A stretch of 21,914 nt of DNA, taken from the IMG/VR virus record IMGVR_UViG_3300025117_001647, positions 1 through 21,914 of that record. One strand, written 5' to 3'. The DNA is from a virus. Under the pieces are notes generated by a model that saw only the letters and a program-made list of their open reading frames with translations, did no database searches and had not been told where the DNA came from. This document shows positions 5,388 to 13,000 of this stretch, one piece after another; the first letter of the stretch is position 1; every line of letters begins with the position of its first letter. A program made the position numbers and the translations under genes.

Positions 5388-7670
5388 TCAGGTGAGGGCA
5401 TCAAGCGCGTTCGGACGCTTGACCAGAGCATGAACGCCGTCCCCTCTCGCGTCAAGCAGCGGGATCGCTGTTCCGCGAGTTCCAACCTGCACGAACTCGC
5501 CGGACACCGGGATGGTGACGTTCGTGTTGCTCTCAATACGGATGAAGGAGGTCGGGTTGGCCGAACCGCCATCCGAGAAGGGACGAACGCGCACATTGCT
5601 GACATTGGACCGCGCGGTCACGACCGTGTTACGGAAAACGAAGCAGTCGCCGCCGAGGCCGTCGGTGAAGTCGAGATCGACGTCGTCGATCTGCACCGCC
5701 CCCATGGTGCTGAAATCAAAGTGGCGATTGTTGCACCTTTCCGACACAATCCCCTTGACCGTCAGGTTCGCGCCCGACGAGGAGCCGCTGAAGAACCGCT
5801 GTAGGTAAGGCGAGTTTGAGGCGCTGCCGTCACCCCGACCCCTGCATCGCTCAAGCCGCAAGGTCTGATTGTAGCGCGTAGCGCCTAGCGCGCTGGCCTG
5901 GGCTTGCGCGAACGCTGCATATTGGTAGTCGATGATATCGACGTTTCTCACCACGACATCCGCCTTGTAGTTCAGCGGCAGGGCTTGCGCGAGATCCATG
6001 AACCCGACGACGGGGCGGCGAACGCGACCGTTGCTATAGAGAGTGCCAAAACCGCGATTGACGATGCCAAACGGGCTAGTGATCTCGCGAAGGGTCGAGA
6101 CGTTGGGGCCGACGTCGAACCCATCAAACCACATGAACCGCGACCCATAGTGTTGATCGACGGCCTGGCCGTAACAGGCGGTTGCGATGACCTTGACCTT
6201 GGCGTACTGCGCGCACCCGCGCCGCCACTGCTCCGTCCCGGAGTATGCCGAATGATAGGCCGGGTTGGTCGTCACAGCATGGCGCACCCACGATGCGTTG
6301 ATCTTGCCGCCCCCGCCGTAACAGGCGCCGAAGAACTCGACCACATAACCATAGCCGCCCTCCGGCGTCTCGCCCTCCCTGGCGTCGTTGGCGAGATTGG
6401 TGGCCGTCACGTCGAATTCTGGAACGTAGCAGGAGGACAACCGGATCGCAGTCTGCCAGCCGCCGTTAATCTTCGTGTTGATCTTCGGGCGATACACGCC
6501 CCGGAGATCAATGGCGATCTGGCGGTTGTCCTTCCCGATGGTCGCGTTGATGTCGCCGAGCGCTTCGATCTTCGGGCCGTCCCATTCGAAGACAGAGTCC
6601 GTGTCCAGCCGTTGCAGGATGACCGAAGTCGAATAGGTATCGTACAGCTGATCCGCGATCAGCACGACAGGCGCGGCCGATACGGTCGTCGCGCCCGCCG
6701 AGCCGTTGATCGTCAGGCTTTCGCCGGATTGGAACTGGCCGCTGATCGAGTTGAAGATCAGATAGTTGGCCCCGCTCCGCTCAGCCACCGAAGCGACCTC
6801 GGCGGTCGCGCCGGAGATTTGCCCGACGACGACCTGACCCTTTGCCGCCGAACCCACAGACCCCACCTGCAGGCCGATGCCGGCGATGTGCACGTATTCG
6901 GCCTGATAGATGCGCTTGGTTCCGTCGCCAATATCCAGCGCTGCCGCAGCAGAGGACCAGGGATAGGCGTCTCGACTGGATAGCAGGTAGACTTGGCCGG
7001 TCTCGATCCCCACCGTAGGCGCGGTCAGGGCCCATAGGGTCGCGAGCCTGTCGTTGAATAGGTTGGGGTTGGCCGGGTCCGCCATTGCCCCCAGCGTGAT
7101 TTTGGCAACCGCGCTGACCGGAATGGACGGAGGCGTCGGACGTTCGACGATGCAGATGGAACTGTCGGGTCCGGATTCTTGCAGGACGGTTCCCGGGCCG
7201 TGCACGCGGACTTTGGACGGATCGTATTCACGGATCTTCACGCCGCGCAGGCGCAGGCCCTCGTTGACGTAGACGGCGACGCCCAGCGTCTTGGCTAGAG
7301 CCAAGGCGGTCTGGAACTTGGCGTTGTCGTCCGTCACCCCGTCACCGACGCATCCGTGGAGCGCCAAGTCGATGTGCGGAATTTCGAGCGCGCGCTGGAC
7401 CTCGCCCCTCTCCTCGGCCGTCGAACCCAGAAGGACTGCCTTGAGCGATCCGATCGAAAGCGAGGTGAAGCCCGCCAGGGTGTCGGCCAACTTCTCGAGC
7501 GTGTTTGCGTCTTCTGGCGCAGCGCCGACGATGCTGAAAACGGCATCGTCGATCGCTTCATTCACAGGTCCATCGATCCCGGCAAGCGATTGATCGACAA
7601 AGTCGACGAGATCGTTGATCTTGGCGCGAGACTGGCTCCAGGTTTCGCGGATCGCGATTTGCTCAACCAT
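5388..7670 (-). CDS. Tailspike/tail fibre with pectate-lyase-like beta-helix (760 aa)
   Basis: This is a receptor-binding spike, probably trimeric and possibly a glycan depolymerase. Residues 1-95 form a helical, virion-attachment-like N-terminus. The GCVGDGVTDDNAKFQTAL block (about 107-122) is the classic opening of phage pectate-lyase-superfamily beta-helices. A long beta-rich, Gly/Asn/Thr-rich region with repeated short strands follows to about residue 700, then a small C-terminal domain ending in VKRPNALDALT. A segment near 277-335 (GQISGATAEVASVAERSGAN onward) looks like an inserted beta domain. Catalytic acids cannot be identified by eye. The ATG lies inside the end of the tail-tube-like gene (8-base overlap) with GAGG 10 bases upstream. 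G+C is visibly lower than in the structural tail genes, consistent with module exchange. The acyltransferase follows directly. Confidence 0.85.
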   Translation of the reverse strand: MVEQIAIRETWSQSRAKINDLVDFVDQSLAGIDGPVNEAIDDAVFSIVGAAPEDANTLEKLADTLAGFTSLSIGSLKAVLLGSTAEERGEVQRALEIPHIDLALHGCVGDGVTDDNAKFQTALALAKTLGVAVYVNEGLRLRGVKIREYDPSKVRVHGPGTVLQESGPDSSICIVERPTPPSIPVSAVAKITLGAMADPANPNLFNDRLATLWALTAPTVGIETGQVYLLSSRDAYPWSSAAAALDIGDGTKRIYQAEYVHIAGIGLQVGSVGSAAKGQVVVGQISGATAEVASVAERSGANYLIFNSISGQFQSGESLTINGSAGATTVSAAPVVLIADQLYDTYSTSVILQRLDTDSVFEWDGPKIEALGDINATIGKDNRQIAIDLRGVYRPKINTKINGGWQTAIRLSSCYVPEFDVTATNLANDAREGETPEGGYGYVVEFFGACYGGGGKINASWVRHAVTTNPAYHSAYSGTEQWRRGCAQYAKVKVIATACYGQAVDQHYGSRFMWFDGFDVGPNVSTLREITSPFGIVNRGFGTLYSNGRVRRPVVGFMDLAQALPLNYKADVVVRNVDIIDYQYAAFAQAQASALGATRYNQTLRLERCRGRGDGSASNSPYLQRFFSGSSSGANLTVKGIVSERCNNRHFDFSTMGAVQIDDVDLDFTDGLGGDCFVFRNTVVTARSNVSNVRVRPFSDGGSANPTSFIRIESNTNVTIPVSGEFVQVGTRGTAIPLLDARGDGVHALVKRPNALDALT

Positions 7671-8688
7671 TGTCGATCATCCTCAGATTGTCATACATGA
7701 TGCGGTTTTCAGCCATCACCGTGTCCGCGAAGACGGTGTCGAAGGCGGTGATATTGCTCAGGGCGCTGATCGTCAGCGCGGGCGATCCGGTGGACTGATA
7801 GGCCATCAGCGGCACGTCCACCTCGACCCCGTCGGGGCCGTCGGCGCCGATCGGCGTCTCGTCCAGCAGGGCCTGACCGCAAGCCAGTCTCAGCCCGCGA
7901 TCGGTCTCCCGAAACAGCTCCAGCGCCATCGCCCGTTCGGTCCGCGACCAAGCGTCGGCGATGATGGTCTGATCGGCGTAGCGCAGGCGGACAGACCCTG
8001 TCAGGCTGGACTTGCCGTTGTATTCGATCCGGTTGGGCTTGCCGGTCCCGTCGGCGGCGCGGATACGCTTCAGATTGCGCTTGAAGGTCAGTTCCCCGCC
8101 GATGATCTGGCCGCCGGCGATCCCATTCCAGATCACCCTGGCCAACGCCTCGGCCGGGCGGTCCAGATCGGGCGGAGCGCCCACCTCTTCGCTGTCCTCG
8201 GCCGTTTCGACATCCCGCGCCTCGTCCAGGCCGACAAAGGTCAGGCTGGCCCGGGCGAAGCCGTCGGCCTCGGGGTTCAGGGCGATCTTCAGCTCCTCGC
8301 CGACCAAGCCGACGTGACGGCGATAATCCCCGCTCTGCAGCCTGTGCTGAAGACTGACGTATTGCAGTTCCAGTCCGCTCCTGAACTCATGCTCCAGGTC
8401 CGGCTCATCGCCCGTCGTCGTCGGCTCGCCAAAGAAGGCCATCATCCAATAGGGCAGCTGGGCGATGCACAGCGGAACCTCCACCGTCAGCCTGTGGTCG
8501 GGCAGGCCCGGCCCCGGCTCGGTCGGATCGGTCAGGTTCTCGAAACCGCCGTGCAGGAGAGGATCCTCAGGCCGACTGCGGGTCTGACCCCCGGTGATCT
8601 TGTAGACGTTCAGAGCCTGCCTAGCCGTCGCAAAGCCGAAGGGGCTGGTTTGCAGGCCCAGTTCGACCTGGCTCTCTAGTCCAAGCAT
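7663..8688 (-). CDS. Tail tube protein-like (Phage_tube_2 family), 341 aa
   Basis: This is a beta-rich structural protein resembling the Phage_tube_2 (PF18906) tail tube family. The opening LGLESQVELGLQTSPFGFAT is typical, followed by EVPLCIAQLPYWMMAFFGEP (the hydrophobic strand before the tube fold), EHEFRSGLELQYVSLQHRL, YRRHVGLVGEELKIALN and ARASLTFVG. The C-terminal half repeats similar beta features (VRLRYADQTI, ALDE-like elements), suggesting a two-domain protein. The GGAG motif lies about 7 bases upstream of the ATG at 8688. Its position is odd: tube genes normally precede the tape measure, but this one sits after the tip protein and holin candidates and overlaps the spike gene by 8 bases. 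It could instead be a tube-fold adaptor linking the spike to the virion. The fold call is moderately sure; the role is inference. Confidence 0.65.
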   Translation of the reverse strand: MLGLESQVELGLQTSPFGFATARQALNVYKITGGQTRSRPEDPLLHGGFENLTDPTEPGPGLPDHRLTVEVPLCIAQLPYWMMAFFGEPTTTGDEPDLEHEFRSGLELQYVSLQHRLQSGDYRRHVGLVGEELKIALNPEADGFARASLTFVGLDEARDVETAEDSEEVGAPPDLDRPAEALARVIWNGIAGGQIIGGELTFKRNLKRIRAADGTGKPNRIEYNGKSSLTGSVRLRYADQTIIADAWSRTERAMALELFRETDRGLRLACGQALLDETPIGADGPDGVEVDVPLMAYQSTGSPALTISALSNITAFDTVFADTVMAENRIMYDNLRMIDNG

Positions 8689-8724
8689 GGCGCGCTCCGT
8701 CGTCGCCGCGGCGACGTCCAGGGG

Positions 8725-9069
8725 TCAATGATGCAGGGTGTCGCCGGCTGGCGCCTGGCGTCGGATCCGATGGCCGATCCGGCCGTCGACCGTCCCGTCC
8801 AGACCGTCGATCCGTCGCCGCCAACCATGGCCGTAAAGGGCTGTAAGATGTATCGACAGCCCGCACAGAAAAATCAAGTCGCCCAGGCCGGGCGGATAGC
8901 CCAGGAACCGGCTCGGACCGGCCCAGACCAGGCCTGCGCCCATGGCGCACAGGCCGATCCGCCGCCACCGGCCGGCGTCGCCGCCCCATCCCATGACGGC
9001 GGTCAGAACCACCATGCCCGCCACAGCCGCGCCGGCGATCAGGGTCAGACTCTGCAGGACCGCGTTCAT
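8725..9069 (-). CDS. Small three-helix membrane protein, possible holin/antiholin partner (114 aa)
   Basis: This is a 114-aa integral membrane protein with three hydrophobic segments (about residues 5-27, 36-52 and 61-80) and a strongly basic, soluble C-terminus (HGWRRRIDG onward). I do not recognise a family. It starts at 9069 in an ATGA overlap with the upstream 132-aa membrane protein, so the two are translationally coupled, as holin/antiholin or two-component holin pairs often are. A longer open frame to 9282 is an Arg/Gly-rich shadow of the upstream gene. The role is inferred from size, topology and neighbour only. Confidence 0.7.
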   Translation of the reverse strand: MNAVLQSLTLIAGAAVAGMVVLTAVMGWGGDAGRWRRIGLCAMGAGLVWAGPSRFLGYPPGLGDLIFLCGLSIHLTALYGHGWRRRIDGLDGTVDGRIGHRIRRQAPAGDTLHH

Positions 9070-9464
9070 TGGCCCGCCTCCGCATCCTTGACCCCGCCGG
9101 TGATGATGACCCCGCCGATCTGGACCCGAACCAGCGACAGCGGGTCCTTGGCGTATCGCGCCAGGGCCTGCGCCAGCCCGGCCAGGATCACCATCCCGAA
9201 GGCGCCGCAGGCCAGGCCGATCACCGCGACGATGGACGTCGGCAGGGCGTCTCCCGGCCAGAACAGGGCCGCCACGTCGCACAGGGCCGGCGCCACCCAG
9301 AAGGCGGCGAACAGCCCGACCACCGCCGAGACGATCTTGCCCCGGATGGTCAGCTTCTCGCCGAACGCCATCGACATGACCGCCCCGGCCACGATGGGCG
9401 CATAGGGCGTGAAATGGCGCAGCAGTTCGCTCAGCCCCGTTCCGGGCTGGGGTGTATCGGCCAT
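9066..9464 (-). CDS. Putative holin (132 aa)
   Basis: This is a small inner-membrane protein with two or three hydrophobic stretches (about 22-36, 44-62 and 75-98), a hydrophilic N-terminus and a C-terminus that ends in charged residues. The segment AFGEKLTIRGKIVSAVVGLF resembles loosely the holins of some proteobacterial phages, although I cannot name a family with confidence. A strong GGAGGG lies 4 bases before the ATG at 9464. It is coupled by ATGA to the following small membrane protein. The predicted job is to form the lesion that releases the signal-less endolysin encoded 7 kb downstream. Confidence 0.65.
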   Translation of the reverse strand: MADTPQPGTGLSELLRHFTPYAPIVAGAVMSMAFGEKLTIRGKIVSAVVGLFAAFWVAPALCDVAALFWPGDALPTSIVAVIGLACGAFGMVILAGLAQALARYAKDPLSLVRVQIGGVIITGGVKDAEAGQ

Positions 9465-9488
9465 CGGGCCCTCCGTTTGTCAGATTTG

Positions 9489-9504
9489 TCCGCCGTCGGG
9501 CGGA
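9489..9504 (-). other. Hairpin between hypothetical and holin genes
   Basis: TCCGCC and GGCGGA form a 6-bp stem with a 4-base loop in the 43-base gap between the stop at 9508 and the holin ribosome binding site. No T-tract follows on either strand. It could tune translation or mRNA decay at the switch from tail to lysis genes, but a stem this short can arise by chance in GC-rich DNA. Confidence 0.3.
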
Positions 9505-9507
9505 TGG

Positions 9508-9843
9508 TCAGGTCTCCGGCGAGGCGGCGACTTCGGCCGGTACGGGCGTCAACGCGGCCACCCGCGCCGCGACTGCCCCGCGACCCAGGGTGATCGCTCC
9601 CGGGATCCGCGTCAGGCTCTGGCTCACGCCCTCCTGCCCCAGCGTGCGGGGTTGTCCAGGCAGGGCCGGCACGCTGTCATGGCTGGCCGCGACGGCCGCC
9701 GTCAGCTGATCGACCACGGCCTGCACCGCCTCGCCGTTCAGCAGTTCCGCCGCCGATTGCGCACTGGCCAGGCGCAGGGCGTTGGGATTGGCCGCCATGA
9801 AGGCCAGGACTTGCTCGGTCGTCAGTTCGGTGGATTTCGACAT
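9508..9843 (-). CDS. Hypothetical protein (111 aa)
   Basis: This is a soluble Ala-rich protein that I do not recognise. Residues 1-55 are predicted helical (TTEQVLAFMAANPNALRLAS onward) and the second half is rich in Pro/Ala/Val. There are no cysteines, membrane segments or obvious motifs. GGAG lies 7 bases before the ATG at 9843, and the stop of the preceding 84-aa gene is one base away, so it is an operon member. The position between the tip protein and holin suggests a small tail-associated or lysis-associated accessory protein, without further evidence. Confidence 0.65.
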   Translation of the reverse strand: MSKSTELTTEQVLAFMAANPNALRLASAQSAAELLNGEAVQAVVDQLTAAVAASHDSVPALPGQPRTLGQEGVSQSLTRIPGAITLGRGAVAARVAALTPVPAEVAASPET

Positions 9844-9844
9844 C

Positions 9845-10099
9845 TCAGATCTCCGTTAGGACAGGGGTCAGGACCGCGCCTTCTCCGGCAAACGATCCTT
9901 CTTGTTCAGGGGCGTCGGCGCGCCGCTGCAGGGTGTTGTCCGGCCCGACCTCCAGGCAGTCGTCGGCGATCATCAAGGGACCATCCGACGCCATCAGGCT
10001 CTGACCGGGCTTCAGGTAAAGCGAGGCGGTGTGAGCGTCGGGCTGGTCGACGCTCATCAGCACCGCGCCGGTCGCGTCTTCGACAATGCGGAAGATCAT
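9845..10099 (-). CDS. Small hypothetical protein following tip protein J (84 aa)
   Basis: This 84-aa acidic protein has a beta-like character (MIFRIVEDATGAVLMSVDQP and SLMASDGPLMIADDCLEVGP). The start at 10099 makes an ATGA overlap with the stop of the J gene. The longer frame from 10240 is a shadow of J. The opening resembles small proteins placed after phage tip or fibre genes, whose role is often unknown. A chaperone or accessory of J is possible but not shown. Confidence 0.65.
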   Translation of the reverse strand: MIFRIVEDATGAVLMSVDQPDAHTASLYLKPGQSLMASDGPLMIADDCLEVGPDNTLQRRADAPEQEGSFAGEGAVLTPVLTEI

Positions 10100-13000
10100 G
10101 TGTTGGTCAGGTCCTCTTCTGCTGACATGAAGCGGTTGCGGATATCCTTCACCGTCATGTTGCTGGCGCTGACCCAAACCCGGACGTAGTAGCGCCAGGT
10201 TCCGGCTCCCGCGTAGGTGTCTTTGATCTTGATGGGCCACTTGCCCGTGAAGTTGTCGGCCGTGTCCCCCGCGCCGTTGACGAATTCGTACTGCACCTGA
10301 AGATCGTTCGACCCGTCGACCAGCTGGCGCCGCAACTCGACGTACATTGTGAAGGAACTGGCAGGTTCATGCTTCATGTCCATCAGAGCCAGAAACTCCA
10401 CGATCACAGGAGATCCGGAAGTCTCGATCACGACCTCTGCGACGGTCGATGGCGTGGTGCCGCTCAGGGTCACCGTTCCCGCAGCGTAACTGGACGCGGC
10501 CGGCCGCACGGTGCCCTTGATGATCTTGGTTCCGCCGTTCAGCGTCCCGTCCAGCGTCAAGTTGCCGTCGATCTCCACATCGCCGCTGAACCGCGCCTTG
10601 GTCCCATAGATGGACAGGACTTCAATCAGGGTTGATCCGTCCAGCGTCCCCAGCACGACCTTGGGCCCGGCCAGGACCGCATATCCCCCGGCCGTGGACG
10701 ACACCAGGCGCAGAATGGCCGGCTGGCCGCCGCTGGCGTTGGCCACCACCTCGTAGCTGGCCAGGGCCGCCTGAAGCTCCAGGTCGATGATCGACAGCGA
10801 ATGTTCGGTGACGGTCGCCGACAGCCCCGGCAGCACCGTTCCGGCCGCGATCTCGGCGTCGGTCGCTGGCCGAATGGAGCAGCGGTCCCAGATGATGATT
10901 TTAGGGTCTTTCGCGCCGTCGAAGCCGGCCCATTGCGTCATCAAATGGAAGACGAGGCGGCCGTTCGGAACCGTGTCCAACCGGATCAGCTTGCGCCATG
11001 AGCGCGACGCCCCAACGCTGACAGAGTTTCCGACCGCGCCGTTCGTGTCAGGATCAGTCGCGAAACTGATCCTGCCATCGCTTCCGCTAGGAGAATACAC
11101 AAAGACGCCGGCTCCGCCCCAGCCTCCAGCGGGGAGACGGCAGTCCGCCTGCAGGACATAGTAGCCCGGTGCGGCATTGGCTAAGCCGCCGGGAACGCCG
11201 TTGTCCCACGACTGGGCGATCCCGCAATCGTTCGGCACGCCGCCTAGGTTATCGTGCTGCTGGAAGGCGTATTGAGCGAAACGTCCGGCAACTCTGGCGA
11301 CGTCCCATAGAGCCGCGTTGTAGTTCCAAGCCCCCCACTTGGAGGGCATGGCCGGGTCTGGGTAATCCGCAAAAGTTCCGTTGTGGTTCAGCGCGCCCTC
11401 GATGGCCGCCGACCTGAGTTGACTGATCTGCTCTCCCCGCGCCGTCGTCTCGCCGGCCAGGGCGATCTCCAGGTCGATGACGTCGGCCTCGGTCGCGCCC
11501 GTGCGGGCTTCAAGGCCGGATATGGCCGTGGCGTTCGACGCATCCCCGTCGATCCGCGCCTGGTTCACCTGCACGATGCGGGCGTTCAGGTTGGCCTGGC
11601 CGCCCCGCGCCGTCGCGATCTCCACGCCCTGCGCATCGATCAGATCCTGCGCGTCCGAAAGGGCGGCCGACACGTCCGACACGTCGCCGAACAGGGCCGC
11701 GATATCGGCGTCGATGGCGGCCAGGGTCGCCGGGTCGATCGCGGCGGACAAGGCCGGCGTCGTCCTCGGCCCGATCACCAGAGACCCGCCCGCCACGCCC
11801 TGCGGCGAGGCGTAGGTGATCAGGACCCAGTAATCCACGCTGGACACCAGACCCTTTATTTCGTGCGACACGGTCCCGGCCGGGCCCTCATAGGACCCGT
11901 TCCACGGCCCCGTCTCGGTCAGGCCATAGGCGATCGACACCCGGCCGACCGCCGGATCGGTCACCGTCCCGGACACGATCAGCACCGGCTGGCTGGTGCC
12001 GTCCTCGGCCGTGCCGCGCGGGGTCACGCTCCAGACCGCCTCGACCGGGGTCGCCACCACCGGCAGCACGGCGGTAAAGGCCAGGGCGGGCGACGTCTGT
12101 CCCGACGCCGTGACGGCGCGGATCTCGATCTCGACCCGCGTCGCCTCGTCCTCGCCCGGCAGTTCGCGCAGCGGCGGCGTGGTCAGGGTCATGGCGTCGC
12201 CCGCCAGGTCCGGCAGGGGCAGCCAGGACGACTGCTCCCCCGCCTCCGGCTTGACCCGCCACCGCACGGTGAAGGCCGTCACCGGCGATCCCTTCCACGG
12301 CGGCAGGCTGAACCCCGCCCGCACCCCGTCGACCGAGACCTGAACCCCCAGCAGGGTCGGCCGCGGCGGGTCCTTCAGCCGGTCCAGGGTCAGCCGCGTC
12401 GTCAGCTCGGGGATCGGCCCCGTCTCGCCCGCCATCAACAGGGGCGCCACATAGCGGACCCCGGTCAGATTGGCGGTCAGCCCCTCGCCCGGCTCCAGGC
12501 CCAGGATCTCGACGTCCTCCGTCACCTGTTCCACAGGACCGAAGGCGATCATATCCCCCCGGCGCGGCGCCACGGCGGCCGCCCGGGCGTCGACGAAGAT
12601 GATCTCGCGCGTCTGCACCGGACCATCCACGGCGGGATTGACCACCGGAACCCCGGTCAGCAGCTGGTCGACCAGCCTCAGGTCGACCACATAGTCGACG
12701 CCGGGGCTCATCTCGATCTCGCGATCCAGCCTCAGGCCGGTCACGCTCGATCCCTCGCCGGCCGACCACCGCCGGGCCCGCACCCGCGCCCCGCCTTCGC
12801 CGCCCGCCCGCGACCAGGCCAGACGCACCCGGTCGCCGTAGCGACAGACCACCGCCTCCACGTCCGACGACCAGGTGTCGAACCGCCGCTGATGCTTCCG
12901 GCGACCCAGCTCCCACCGGGCGTCGCGATAGGCGCGCTCGGGCGTCTTCTGCCCGTCCTCCAGACGCAGGGCCTCGATCAGGGTCGCCGCCGCGACAGGG

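Noticed and set aside
5904-6983. Plus-strand open frame of 359 codons opposite the tailspike gene
   Set aside because: It is antisense to a clear beta-helix spike; no family signal and no binding site were seen.
7615-8679. Plus-strand open frame of 354 codons opposite the tail-tube-like gene
   Set aside because: It is the mirror of a supported gene; composition is unusual and no motif is visible.
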